Shown: positions 17,288-26,062 of the stretch, piece after piece
How positions within the stretch are numbered: the stretch's first letter is position 1
How the letters are laid out: each line of letters starts with the position of its first letter
Assembly: GCA_910586395.1 (NCBI GenBank)
Contig: CAJUFX010000003.1
Location: forward strand, 65,915 to 129,914
DNA from: an uncultured Bacteroidales bacterium
Lineage (GTDB): Bacteria; Bacteroidota; Bacteroidia; Bacteroidales; P3
DNA: 64,000 bases
Direction: 5' to 3'
Notes under the pieces: generated by a model
The model's input: the letters and a program-made list of their open reading frames with translations, nothing else
Told to the model about the DNA's origin: nothing
Database searches by the model: none
Made by a program: the position numbers and the translations under genes

Positions 17288-18163
17288 ATGGAAATAGTGG
17301 ACAGTAAACAGCTTTTGACGTTGCAACGCACGCAGGAGGCCGAGACGGCCGGTTGGCCGAAGTCGGTGGAGGCGCCGGAACGGCAATATGCCGCGCGTTG
17401 GGTCGATACGCATACGCATCATTACGACCTGCCGCCGGAAGAACGGCAGGCTTGTTGGCAACGGGCCGTGGACGCCGGTGTGACGCGCCTGATACAGGGC
17501 GGCGTCGATAGGCCGTCGATTGAGCCGATCGCGCGTTTTTGCGCCGAACATCCGGGCAGCGTTTTCGCGACGATAGGCCTGCATCCGACCGAGGTGTTCG
17601 ACAACTATGAAGGGGAACTGGATTTCATCGAAAGGGAACTGGCCTCGCCGTCCGTCCGCTATGTGGGCATAGGCGAGACGGGTTTGGATTTCTATCACGA
17701 CCGCCGCTACGAAAAGGAACAGGACGTGGCTTTCCGTCGGCAGATTGCCTGGGCGCGCGCCTACAACCTGCCGCTCGTGCTGCATATCCGTTCGGCTTTC
17801 GAGGAGGCCTGTAAGATATTGAAAGAGGAGCAGGACGGCCGGTTGCGCGGCGTGTTCCACTGTTTCGGCGGCAGCGTGGAGCAGGCCCGCCGCGCCATAG
17901 ACCTCGGTTTCCATTTGGGCATAGGCGGCGTGCTGACGTTCAAGAACGCCCATCTGGCCGAAACCGTGGCCGAGGTCGATTTGCAACACATCGTGTTGGA
18001 GACCGATGCGCCTTATCTTGCGCCGCATCCTTTCCGCGGTCAGCCCAACGAAAGCGGTTATATCCCGCTCATCGGGCGGAAATTGGCCGAGATCAAGGGC
18101 GAGTCGGTGGCGCACGTGGCCGAAGTCACGACGCGCAACGCCGAGACGCTGTTCGGGTTATAG
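17288..18163 (+). CDS. TatD-family metal-dependent hydrolase
   Basis: 291 residues. The TatD signatures are present: WVDTHTHHYD near residue 38, GLHPTEVFD near 98, YVGIGETGLDFYHD with the metal-bridging Glu near 125, HIRSAFEEA near 160, VFHCFGGS near 190 and ETDAPYLAPHP near 237. The family are magnesium-dependent nucleases or hydrolases. An N-terminal extension of about 35 residues precedes the usual start; an internal start is possible but the only ATG with a purine-rich leader (AAAAAAGGAGGGC) is at 17288. After the stop, ATCGGTTTC and GAGACCGAT (18188-18211) can form a stem, but the T-rich run is some 15 bases further on, so a terminator is doubtful. Confidence 0.88.
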   Translation: MEIVDSKQLLTLQRTQEAETAGWPKSVEAPERQYAARWVDTHTHHYDLPPEERQACWQRAVDAGVTRLIQGGVDRPSIEPIARFCAEHPGSVFATIGLHPTEVFDNYEGELDFIERELASPSVRYVGIGETGLDFYHDRRYEKEQDVAFRRQIAWARAYNLPLVLHIRSAFEEACKILKEEQDGRLRGVFHCFGGSVEQARRAIDLGFHLGIGGVLTFKNAHLAETVAEVDLQHIVLETDAPYLAPHPFRGQPNESGYIPLIGRKLAEIKGESVAHVAEVTTRNAETLFGL

Positions 18164-18256
18164 ATAAGAATTGGTATGGACTAGGCGATCGGTTTCCGGA
18201 CTGAGACCGATGGCCGCAGGTTTCTTTTTAACGGGAAACAGCCTAAAAATGATGAT

Positions 18257-19630
18257 ATGGAACGCTTGACTTTAAATTTCTTGACGATGACGGCTACCGT
18301 CATGATGTTTGCCGGCTGCCAGTCCACGGACACCGGTAAAGGCCGGGAAAAGGTAGGGGAGGCCAATGTGCCGGTCCTCACCGCCGCGGCGTCCGACCCC
18401 CGTGTCATGGGGTGGATGCAGGGCTTTCCGCCCGCCGAAGACAAGACGCTTTCTTCCTCGGATGGGTCGTATTTCACGTTCCCCGCCTTGCGGTACAGCG
18501 TGAACCACATGCGCGAGTTCTTTCCGACCAGGGACGTGCCCGCTTCGGACGACTTCCGCTATGCTGTCGAGGTCGATATGGATCATGGGATTGAAAATAT
18601 TGCCTTTTTGCCTTGGGGCTCCGATAAGGCGATGACCCTGCGTCAGTCGCTCGATACCAACTATGTCGATGGGCTGATTATCCTGCACAAGGGGAAAATC
18701 GTCTATGAAACCTATGCCGGCGGACTGACCCCGGACGGCCTGCATGCGGCCATGTCGGTGAGCAAGTCCTTTACGGGGACGCTCGGCGCGATTTTGGTGG
18801 CGGAAGGGGTTATCGACCCGGAAGAGAACGTCATTCATTATGTGCCGGAACTTGCCGGGAGCGCCTTCGGGGATGCGACGGTAAGGCAGGTGATGGACAT
18901 GACGACGGCCCTGCAATACAGCGAGGACTACAGCGATCCCCATGCCGAAATCTGGGCTTATGCCGCCTCCGGAAACGTGTTCAGGGGAGCCGACTACAAA
19001 GGCCCTCGGAACTATTACGAATACCTTAAGACCGTCAAGAAGATGGCAGGGGCGGAACACGGCGAGGCCTTCGGATACAGAACCGTCAACACCGAACTCC
19101 TCGCCTGGATTATTTCCCGGGCCACGGGAAAGAACATTGCGGAACTTGTGTCCGAAAGGCTCTGGAAGCCGCTCGGCGCGCACCACAACGGATACTACCA
19201 GCTTGGAACGTCGGGCATAACCTTTGCCGGCGGCGGGTTCAACCTCAATCTGAGGGATATGGCCATGTTCGGGGAGATGCTGCGCTGCAACGGCAGGCTC
19301 GGCGGCAAGCAGATTATCCCGGAGAAAGCCGTTGAGGATATACGCACAGGCGGCAGCCATCCCGAAAGCCAGGCCAGGTTCGCCCGCGGCGGATACGACC
19401 GGTTGAAAGGATGGAGTTACCGGAACATGTGGTGGATCACCAACAATGCCCACGGGGCGTTTATGGCAAGGGGCGTTTACGGACAGACCATTTATATCGA
19501 TCCGGCGGCGGAAATGGTGATTGCGCGCTTCGCGTCCAACTATCTCGCTTCCAACACGTACAACGACCCGTTCTCGTTGCCGGCTTACGAGGCGGTGGCG
19601 GAATATCTGATGGGTAAAGACAAACGTTGA
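18257..19630 (+). CDS. Beta-lactamase-like serine hydrolase lipoprotein
   Basis: 457 residues with a signal peptide ending in a lipobox (MFAGCQST, Cys near residue 22), so it is probably anchored in the outer membrane or periplasm. The class C beta-lactamase/NylB-type fold is indicated by the nucleophile motif SVSKSFTG (SxxK) near residue 174, YRTVNTELL (YxN) near residue 275 and MVIARFASNY near the C-terminus. Such enzymes include esterases, DD-peptidases and 6-aminohexanoate-dimer hydrolases; the strand DGLIILHKGKIVYETYAGG is typical of the NylB-like group. Substrate unknown. It converges with an esterase gene 61 bases away. Confidence 0.85.
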   Translation: MERLTLNFLTMTATVMMFAGCQSTDTGKGREKVGEANVPVLTAAASDPRVMGWMQGFPPAEDKTLSSSDGSYFTFPALRYSVNHMREFFPTRDVPASDDFRYAVEVDMDHGIENIAFLPWGSDKAMTLRQSLDTNYVDGLIILHKGKIVYETYAGGLTPDGLHAAMSVSKSFTGTLGAILVAEGVIDPEENVIHYVPELAGSAFGDATVRQVMDMTTALQYSEDYSDPHAEIWAYAASGNVFRGADYKGPRNYYEYLKTVKKMAGAEHGEAFGYRTVNTELLAWIISRATGKNIAELVSERLWKPLGAHHNGYYQLGTSGITFAGGGFNLNLRDMAMFGEMLRCNGRLGGKQIIPEKAVEDIRTGGSHPESQARFARGGYDRLKGWSYRNMWWITNNAHGAFMARGVYGQTIYIDPAAEMVIARFASNYLASNTYNDPFSLPAYEAVAEYLMGKDKR

Positions 19631-19691
19631 GGCCGGCGCGCCCTGTTCCGCGCCGCATCCGCGCGGCCAACCGAAAGGAGTTTTTATACGC

Positions 19692-20720
19692 TTATCCGCC
19701 TTTGTAAAGTTCCTTGCGGGATTGTATGCCGGTTGCGCGCCGTATGTCGGGATCGTCTATCCAGGCTTCCACGATTCTTTTTTGGCCACGCATGACGTTG
19801 GTTTCCAGAAATTTTATTTGTAGGTCAAACGTCTCGATCATGGCACCGGCAATTTCGTGTCCGTAATCTACGAAATGGTACATATTGTAACTGTATCCGA
19901 ATTTCTCGAACCGTTCCACCAGTTTGCCACTCCCGAAGAAGCCCAAATGGAAGAACCTGATATGGGTATAGGGTACGATGGCGTCTCCGGTGCCGTGCAG
20001 AAGGAGGGTCGGGGCCGGACTTTCCCCGTAGTGCACTTTGCCTTTGCGGGAGAAGATGGCGCCGGAGAAGGACATGACGCCCGCGTATCGGAAACCGTCG
20101 GGCAACGTTTGCGCCCAAACGGTTTTGTTGCATAATTCATATTCGGCCTGCATGACGGTGATGGCACCGGCCGATGATCCGCTGATTACCATGTTGGCCG
20201 GATCAACGCCGAGTTCTTCCGCGTGTTCTATGATGAATGCCGTTGCGCTGAAAAGATCTTCCACAGCCATGTGTATCGTTCTGTCCAACACGTTGACCTG
20301 TGCGATGCCTACTTTGGTGGCCCCTTTGAGTCCAAGGCGGTAGTCGATGGAGACGACCCGGTACCCGTTCTCTGTGAGGAGCCGGAACCAAGGGAGATAA
20401 GCGGTGTCATTTCTTGTACCGTATATAAAGCCGCCGCCGAACATGAAGATGACGGTCGGTTTGTCCTTCCCGTCCAAGGTGGTCGCACTCCCCGGCGCAG
20501 GGTCATAGATGTCAAGGAAAAGATCCGCGGTGTCTCTTTGTGCGAATTTATAGGTACCGGCCGGTGTCACCGGGGTGTCTGAAGCCGAAACCGGCATTGT
20601 CGGCAGAAGCGAAAGGAGGATGACCGCAGCGACAAAAAGGGTCGGACGTTTGGTACCTGTCGGTTTCAAGGAACGGCAAGTCTGTTGTTCTTCACGTGTA
20701 ATCGAATTTTTAGGCGTCAT
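19692..20720 (-). CDS. Exported alpha/beta-hydrolase esterase
   Basis: 342 residues with a signal-like hydrophobic run at about 28-46 (LFVAAVILLSLLPTMPVSASD). The alpha/beta-hydrolase landmarks of the hormone-sensitive-lipase/BD-FAE group are present: oxyanion motif FMFGGGFIYG near residue 92, nucleophile elbow ISGSSAGAIT near 180, the acid in LHGTGDAIVP near 238 and the catalytic His in DYGHEIAG near 280. These enzymes often release acetyl or feruloyl groups from carbohydrates. The substrate is unknown and there is no polysaccharide locus here. A consensus promoter lies at 20749-20779. Confidence 0.85.
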   Translation of the reverse strand: MTPKNSITREEQQTCRSLKPTGTKRPTLFVAAVILLSLLPTMPVSASDTPVTPAGTYKFAQRDTADLFLDIYDPAPGSATTLDGKDKPTVIFMFGGGFIYGTRNDTAYLPWFRLLTENGYRVVSIDYRLGLKGATKVGIAQVNVLDRTIHMAVEDLFSATAFIIEHAEELGVDPANMVISGSSAGAITVMQAEYELCNKTVWAQTLPDGFRYAGVMSFSGAIFSRKGKVHYGESPAPTLLLHGTGDAIVPYTHIRFFHLGFFGSGKLVERFEKFGYSYNMYHFVDYGHEIAGAMIETFDLQIKFLETNVMRGQKRIVEAWIDDPDIRRATGIQSRKELYKGG

Positions 20721-20748
20721 CGTTTGATGCGGTTTTATTTCAAAGGGG

Positions 20749-20779
20749 CAAATGTAAGAGTAATATTCAGAATGTCAAA
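20749..20779 (-). promoter_or_regulatory. Consensus promoter of the esterase gene
   Basis: On the minus strand TTTG (20776-20779), 19 bases, then TACATTTG (20749-20756), an exact match to the Bacteroidetes consensus. Transcription would start near 20742, about 20 bases before the ATG. Confidence 0.65.
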
Positions 20780-20850
20780 AGGACGCTGGAGTGAGGATGG
20801 CGCAAATTTATTGTCGAAATCAATAAACCGCCCAGTTCCACCGTCTTCCT

Positions 20851-21023
20851 CGGAAACGTTTTTCGCTCACTTCGTTATCGTTACTCGCGGCAAAGCCGCT
20901 CGTGAAGGGACGTTGTTCGCCACTTCGTGCTTTCACTATCTTTACTCGTTCGCCGCTGGGCGGCTTGCGAGTGAAGATAAGATGCGTTTCGGCAGAGCAA
21001 AACGAAAAAACACTTTTTTCGTT
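20851..21023. repeat. Hairpin-rich repeat cluster upstream of the B12 riboswitch
   Basis: This gene-free stretch holds several stems: GCGGC-AAA-GCCGC (20887-20899), a nested ACTCG/GCCGC...GCGGC/CGAGT stem (20944-20972) and AACGAAAAAA with its exact complement (21001-21010 and 21014-21023). Modules 20851-20875 and 20881-20908 recur inverted at 15212-15236 and 15358-15385. No transposase frame is visible. Confidence 0.5.
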
Positions 21024-21085
21024 GGCGTATCTTCGGATTATGCAAACTGAAAACTTGTTTTCGTTTGCTTAATCCTCCGTACGCT

Positions 21086-21137
21086 CAAACGAAATTTTAA
21101 TTTCGTTTGGCTCTGCCCTCAACTTTCATTATCTTTG
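21086..21137 (+). promoter_or_regulatory. Consensus promoter of the B12 locus with overlapping palindrome
   Basis: TTTG (21106-21109), a 20-base spacer and TATCTTTG (21130-21137) match the Bacteroidetes consensus exactly, placing transcription start near 21144, just at the riboswitch. The -33 TTTG is the end of a perfect palindrome (CAAACGAAAT at 21086-21095 and its complement at 21100-21109), which could bind a regulator or simply be part of the local repeat cluster. Confidence 0.65.
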
Positions 21138-21143
21138 CAGTCA

Positions 21144-21310
21144 CTCTGCGGAGAGGGAATCCGGTGTGAGTCCGGAACAGACCCGCTGCTGTAAGCCCCG
21201 TTTCAATTCGGGAAACACGTCTTGGCCACTGTGGACGCGCCGCTTGGCGCTCAGGTTCATGGGAAGGCGTTTTTCGAGGGGTAAGTCAGAAAACCTGCCG
21301 TGAGGGTGTT
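21144..21310 (+). ncRNA. Cobalamin riboswitch
   Basis: The conserved blocks of the AdoCbl/Cbl class are in order: GGGAATCCGGTGTGAGTCC and the following CCCGCTGCTGTAA (21155-21194), GCCACTG (21225-21231), GGGAAGGCG (21261-21269), and the B12 box region AAGTCAGAAAACCTGCC (21283-21299). It lies directly after a consensus promoter and before a BtuB-like receptor gene, so it should reduce expression when cobalamin is plentiful. Confidence 0.93.
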
Positions 21311-21318
21311 TGATTTTC

Positions 21319-21341
21319 ACGTTCCCGAGGTTAAGGAACGT
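21319..21341 (+). promoter_or_regulatory. Stem-loop next to the btuB start (putative expression platform)
   Basis: ACGTTCC (21319-21325) and GGAACGT (21335-21341) form a 7-base stem with a 9-base loop ending 8 bases before the ATG at 21350. There is no U-tract typical of a terminator, so if it belongs to the riboswitch it would act on translation initiation. Confidence 0.45.
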
Positions 21342-21349
21342 AAAAAGCC

Positions 21350-23557
21350 ATGCGTAAATCTATCGTTTTTTTTATACGGACAACCCGTGCACGGCGGGTT
21401 TTGGCGGCTTGTATGGCCGTTGCCGGCTGGTTGTGCGGTAGCGCGCCGGCCATGGCAACGGCGGTGCCGGCTATGGTGACCGGGCGGCCGGCCAACGTTA
21501 TGGCGGTGCCGGTGCCGCCTGTCCGTACGGCGGAGGCTCCAGACCGTTTCGTTAAGTCCAATGAGCCGGAAATGCCGCTGGATTCGGCCGTCCCCATGCG
21601 CCGCACGATACGCGAGGTGCGCATAGCGGGGCAGCGGTCGGTTCACAACAAGACGGTGCCGGTGCAACAGCTTTCGCGCGAAGAACTGTTGCGTTTCCAT
21701 CCGCAGCAGGTGGGGGAACTGGTCAAGCGGTTTTCGGGCGTACAGGTCAAGGATTACGGCGGCATAGGCGGCATGAAGACCGTGTCGGTGCGCTCGTTGG
21801 GCGCGGCGCACACGGCCGTGGTCTATGACGGCATCGTGCTGGGGGACGCCCAGAACGGACAGATCGACCTGAGCAAACTGAGTTTGGACAGGGTGGGATC
21901 CGTGCGGCTCTGTAACGCCATGCCGGGCAGTCTGTTTTCGCCGGCGCGCCACTTTTCGGCCGCGGCCGTGTTGGAGGTGGTGCCGCAGACGGCCTTGGCC
22001 GATACGCAAAGACAGACCGTCGCCCTCGGCCTGACGGGCGGCTCGTTCGGCTTTTGGTCGCCCGCGCTCGGCTACGAACAGCGTATCGGGCGGCGCGTCC
22101 GCATCGGGTTGGATGGCCGATATACGCGCGTCAAGGGCGATTATCCGTATTGGCTGGCCAACGGCACGGCCTCTGTACGTCGGCGGCGCGACAACGCCGA
22201 CGTACAGAGCGGCCATGCCGATCTGCATATCAATGTGCAACTACCTGAAAAACAAGTGTTGAATGTGGGTTTTCACTACGACGAGAGCGACCGCGGCCTG
22301 CCGGGTGCGGTCATCTTTTATGCGCCATCTTCGCAACAACGCTGGCACGAGCGGACGCTTTGGGCGCAGGCGCGGCATAGGGTGGCTTACGGTCATGGGT
22401 TCTCGCAGAAAAGCGCGCTCAAATACGCCCACGATGATACGCGCTTCCTCGATCCGCAGGCTTTGACGGAATCCGGACGGACGGACGACCGCTACCGGCG
22501 GCAGGAAGTGTATGCGAGCACGGCCGCGCTGTTCCAGCCGCTGGCTGCGCCGCGGTGGGCTTTCAGCGCGGCCTTGGACGCCGCCTATACGTTCCTCTCC
22601 GCCAATACGCCGAATTTCGTCTATCCGCATCGTACTTCGCTGTGGTTCAACGTGGCGGGCGCGTACCGGCACCCTTACGTCGAGGTGGAGGCCAATCTGT
22701 TGAACTCGGCCTATTGGGAGGGCGTGCAGAGCGGCGCGGGGGCGGCGGAAAACCGTTTCAAAGCCTCGCCGGCCGTCTCGGTGGGCGTCATGCCGTTGGG
22801 GCATCCGGCATGGGTTATCCGTCTGTTCTACAAAGATATTTTCCGGATGCCGACGTTTACCGACCTCTATTACGACCGCGTGGGCAACGCCGGCTTGCGG
22901 CCCGAAAAGGCGCGGATGGCGGATTTAGGCATGAGTTACGTGCTGGAGGCTTCGGCCCTGTCGCGGTCGGCAACCGCTCTGCCGGAGGATTTCCGGATGG
23001 AGATCAGCGCCGACGTCTATAAGCAATGGGTCACCGACAAAATCGTGGCTTTTCCGACCAAAAACCTGTTCCGCTGGACGATGATGAACGTGGGCAAGGC
23101 CGACATTACGGGCGTGGACGTCGCGTTCAAACTCGCATCCGCTTGGGGAAAAACGGGTGTCTGGCGCGATTTCGGCACGTCGCTCTACGGCACTTACACG
23201 TTTCAGTGGAGCCGCGACAGGACCGATCCGGCCGAGCCGACCTACAACCGTCAGATTACCTATACGCCCGTCCATGCGGGCAGCGGCGGGCTCACGCTCT
23301 CGTGGCGTTACCTGAGCCTTTCCTACGGGCTGACGTGGAGCGGCGCGCGCTACTGCCTGCCGGAGAACCGTCCGGAAAACCGGCTCGCGCCCTACGCCGA
23401 ACACAACCTGTCGCTGACCGGCCGCTGGCGCATGTGGAAAGGGCAGTGGGAGGCCGGTGTGGACTGGCTCAATGTGGCGAATACCAATTATGAAATTGTC
23501 CGGTATTATCCGATGCCGGGCAGTCAGTTCCGTATAACGTTGAAATGTCGATACTGA
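21350..23557 (+). CDS. TonB-dependent cobalamin receptor, BtuB-like
   Basis: 735 residues: signal peptide near residues 13-35, an unusual low-complexity stretch rich in Ala, Pro and Val (about 36-85), a TonB plug domain (VPVQQLSREELL, GVQVKDYGGIGGMKTVSVRSLG, then AAHTAVVYDGIVLGDAQNGQ near residues 105-180) and a beta-barrel ending FRITLKCRY with the terminal aromatic residue expected of outer membrane barrels. No SusC-type N-terminal carboxypeptidase-like domain is seen. The riboswitch directly upstream and the BtuG-like gene downstream assign it to B12 or corrinoid uptake across the outer membrane. Confidence 0.9.
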   Translation: MRKSIVFFIRTTRARRVLAACMAVAGWLCGSAPAMATAVPAMVTGRPANVMAVPVPPVRTAEAPDRFVKSNEPEMPLDSAVPMRRTIREVRIAGQRSVHNKTVPVQQLSREELLRFHPQQVGELVKRFSGVQVKDYGGIGGMKTVSVRSLGAAHTAVVYDGIVLGDAQNGQIDLSKLSLDRVGSVRLCNAMPGSLFSPARHFSAAAVLEVVPQTALADTQRQTVALGLTGGSFGFWSPALGYEQRIGRRVRIGLDGRYTRVKGDYPYWLANGTASVRRRRDNADVQSGHADLHINVQLPEKQVLNVGFHYDESDRGLPGAVIFYAPSSQQRWHERTLWAQARHRVAYGHGFSQKSALKYAHDDTRFLDPQALTESGRTDDRYRRQEVYASTAALFQPLAAPRWAFSAALDAAYTFLSANTPNFVYPHRTSLWFNVAGAYRHPYVEVEANLLNSAYWEGVQSGAGAAENRFKASPAVSVGVMPLGHPAWVIRLFYKDIFRMPTFTDLYYDRVGNAGLRPEKARMADLGMSYVLEASALSRSATALPEDFRMEISADVYKQWVTDKIVAFPTKNLFRWTMMNVGKADITGVDVAFKLASAWGKTGVWRDFGTSLYGTYTFQWSRDRTDPAEPTYNRQITYTPVHAGSGGLTLSWRYLSLSYGLTWSGARYCLPENRPENRLAPYAEHNLSLTGRWRMWKGQWEAGVDWLNVANTNYEIVRYYPMPGSQFRITLKCRY

Positions 23558-24732
23558 TGACTATAAGCGAACACTGTAGGATAACGGTTTCACGGGCGTT
23601 GACCGCTTGCCGCCCGTGCCGTTTCGGGGCGGGATTCTTCCTGTTTCTGGCCGCCGTGGCGGGATTTTCGGGCTGTGAAGATCCGGAAGACAAGAAAGGT
23701 CCGGATGCGCCCCCGGCCACGTCCGCGCGGACGGCCAAAGTCTATGTGTTGAACGAGGGGCTGTATGCGATGAATAACAGTACGCTGTCGTGCATCGATT
23801 TGAAAAGCGGCGTCCTGACGCCCGATGTTTTCCAGCAGGTGAACGGCCGCGGCCTCGGCGATACGGGCAACGAACTGCAACGTTACGGCGGCAAACTGTA
23901 TGTCTGCGTCAGCACGTCCAATACCGTGGAGGTGCTGGACGCGAAGACGGCGCGTTCCCTGCGTCAGATCGCGCTGTACGACGAGGCCGGCGTGGGGCGG
24001 CAGCCGCGCCGCATCACGTTTTGGGAAGGCAAGGCCTATGTGGCCTGTTTCGACGGCACGGTCTGCCGCATCGATACGGCGACGCTGGAGGCGGAGGCTT
24101 TCTGCCGCGTGGGGCGCAACCCGGACGGCATCTGCGCGGCCAACGGCAAACTCTACGTCAGCAATTCAGGCGGGCTGGACTATCCGCGCTACGACAGCAC
24201 CGTCAGCGTCGTTTCGGTGGCCGGCTTCAAGGAAATCAAACGGATAAACGTCACCATCAACCCCTATACGATTCTATCCGACCGCGATGGCGACGTCTAT
24301 GTCTGCACGCGCGGCAACTACGAGGAGGTGAGCGCGGGCGACCCGATGGGCTACGGCTTCCGCCGCATCGACTCGCGGACGGACGAACTCGTGCAGCGGT
24401 TCGACGACTTGGCCGTGCTGAATTTTACGGTGCAGGGCGACACGGCCTATCTTTACAATTACGACTATAACCGCAAGACGTCTTGGATCAAGGTGTTCGA
24501 TATGGAGACCGAGACCGTTTTGCAGGAGAACTTCATACAGGACGGCACGGTTTTGCGCACGCCTTACGGCATGGGCGTGGATCCGTTCAGCGGCGACGTC
24601 TATATAGGCGATGCCGCGAACTTTATCGTGACGGGCCGCGTCTATTGTTTTTCGCGGGACGGAAAATTGAAGTTTTGGCGCGAGACCGGCATGAACCCGC
24701 AGGGCTTCGCGTTTGTCGGCGCGGCGGAATAA
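23557..24732 (+). CDS. BtuG-like surface lipoprotein, YncE/DUF5074-type beta-propeller
   Basis: Begins at the ATG that overlaps the BtuB-like stop (TGATG), implying coupled translation; an ATG at 23545 is an alternative. A basic N-region and hydrophobic run end in a lipobox (GFSGCED, Cys near residue 40). The mature part has about seven repeats of propeller blades, such as KVYVLNEGLYAMNN, KLYVCVSTSNTVEVLD, KAYVACFDGTVCRID, KLYVSNSG and DVYVCTRG. In Bacteroides, BtuG is the surface B12-binding propeller that caps BtuB; gene order, lipobox and fold all agree. Corrinoid affinity cannot be judged from sequence. Confidence 0.87.
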   Translation: MTISEHCRITVSRALTACRPCRFGAGFFLFLAAVAGFSGCEDPEDKKGPDAPPATSARTAKVYVLNEGLYAMNNSTLSCIDLKSGVLTPDVFQQVNGRGLGDTGNELQRYGGKLYVCVSTSNTVEVLDAKTARSLRQIALYDEAGVGRQPRRITFWEGKAYVACFDGTVCRIDTATLEAEAFCRVGRNPDGICAANGKLYVSNSGGLDYPRYDSTVSVVSVAGFKEIKRINVTINPYTILSDRDGDVYVCTRGNYEEVSAGDPMGYGFRRIDSRTDELVQRFDDLAVLNFTVQGDTAYLYNYDYNRKTSWIKVFDMETETVLQENFIQDGTVLRTPYGMGVDPFSGDVYIGDAANFIVTGRVYCFSRDGKLKFWRETGMNPQGFAFVGAAE

Positions 24733-24818
24733 CGAAGTTTGATGGAGCAAAGGGGGGGCGATCCGGCGGACGGAAAGGGAAACGGAAGAAGTAATGATGA
24801 TGGATTATTGTGACGAAT

Positions 24819-26057
24819 ATGAAAAATATAAGCGTTTTAGCAGGTTTTAGTTTGGCGGTTGTGGCGATGACGGGGGCGTGCGGCGCATCCGTCAAAGCGC
24901 AGTCGGTTCAAGCCCCCTCGGCTTATCAGCGGAAAGTATGGCGTTACGTGCCGGCACCGGGGCAGTTTGTGGACGCCGGCATGTTGGCGGAACCGGAAGC
25001 CGACCTGACGGCTTTGGACGAGGCGGCGGTCTGCGCGTTTCTGACCGGGAAGATGGCCGGCAAGAACAACGGCCGCCTGCTGTCGTTGGGCGGTTACGGC
25101 GGCCATGTGGTTTTCGGGTTCGACCACCGCATACCCAATGGTGAGGGCTTGGATCTAAGGCTGTACGGCAACGCCTATTATGCGGCCGGCCACGGGGCGG
25201 ACAGCGGCGCGCCGGGCGGCAGCGCGGAACCGGGCATCGTCTATGTGAGCCGCGACGACAACGGGGACGGCCTGCCGAACGACACTTGGTACGAAATCAG
25301 CGGTTCGGAAACCGACAACCCGCGGACCGTGGCCGATTACCGCATCGTTTATTATCGGCCGACCCCCTTGGAGGCCGATGTGTTCTGGCGCGACAATCAG
25401 GGCGACAGCGGCTATGTCTATCGCAATACCTACCATACGCAGGATTCTTATTATCCCTGGTGGATGCCGGGCGACTCGCTCGTCTTTGCCGGCCGTCGGT
25501 TGCCGGACAACGCCGTGAACGAGGGCACGGACGGCCGCGAATCCTGGTTCCTGCGCGCCTACGACTACGGCTATGCCGACAACCATCCCAACAACAGCGA
25601 CGGCGCGCTCGTGGATTTGGATTGGGCGATTGACGCCGACGGCCGTCCGGTGGCCTTGGACAGCATCGATTTTGTCAAAATCATGACCGGCGTGCGGCAG
25701 AATACCGGCTGGACGGGCGAGGTCTCGACCGAGGTGGCCGGCGTGGAGGACGTGCATTGCCTGACGGTGACGGCCAACGCGGCCGACCGTTTGGCTGGCC
25801 GCCGCGATGCCTGGCGCGTGTATCCGAACCCGTGTACGGACGTGTTGCAGGTGGCCGGCGAGGCCGCCCTGTTGCGCCTGTATGACTTAAAGGGGCGTTG
25901 CGTGGGGCGGCGGGTCTTGTCCGAAGCCGCCTCGGTGGTCTGGGATGTGACCGGCCTCAAGCCGGGTTTGTATTTGCTGGAGGTACGCGCGTGGCCGGAG
26001 GCCGGCCGCCCTGCGTCCGACCTTTCGCCCGTTTATTATAAAATCGTCAAACCATAA
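24819..26057 (+). CDS. Surface protein with T9SS type A sorting domain, BtuH-like
   Basis: 412 residues from the ATG at 24819 (a GTG at 24810 is possible). A signal peptide ends near SVKAQS. The main domain, about residues 35-320, is rich in Asp, Asn and Gly and contains a calcium-site-like DDNGDGLPNDTWYEI and HPNNSDGALVDLDWAID; it resembles the surface proteins encoded after btuG in Bacteroides B12 loci, some of which bind cobalamin (BtuH), but this link rests on context. The C-terminal 85 residues (VYPNPCTDVLQVAG, LYDLKGRCVG, GLKPGLYLLEV) are a type IX secretion sorting domain. The organism should therefore have the T9SS machinery elsewhere. Confidence 0.78.
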   Translation: MKNISVLAGFSLAVVAMTGACGASVKAQSVQAPSAYQRKVWRYVPAPGQFVDAGMLAEPEADLTALDEAAVCAFLTGKMAGKNNGRLLSLGGYGGHVVFGFDHRIPNGEGLDLRLYGNAYYAAGHGADSGAPGGSAEPGIVYVSRDDNGDGLPNDTWYEISGSETDNPRTVADYRIVYYRPTPLEADVFWRDNQGDSGYVYRNTYHTQDSYYPWWMPGDSLVFAGRRLPDNAVNEGTDGRESWFLRAYDYGYADNHPNNSDGALVDLDWAIDADGRPVALDSIDFVKIMTGVRQNTGWTGEVSTEVAGVEDVHCLTVTANAADRLAGRRDAWRVYPNPCTDVLQVAGEAALLRLYDLKGRCVGRRVLSEAASVVWDVTGLKPGLYLLEVRAWPEAGRPASDLSPVYYKIVKP

Positions 26058-26062
26058 CCGTT

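Noticed and set aside
21144..21310. Possible tRNA or T-box in the leader before btuB
   Set aside because: The conserved blocks match the cobalamin riboswitch in order and spacing, and no anticodon arm or T-box sequence is present.
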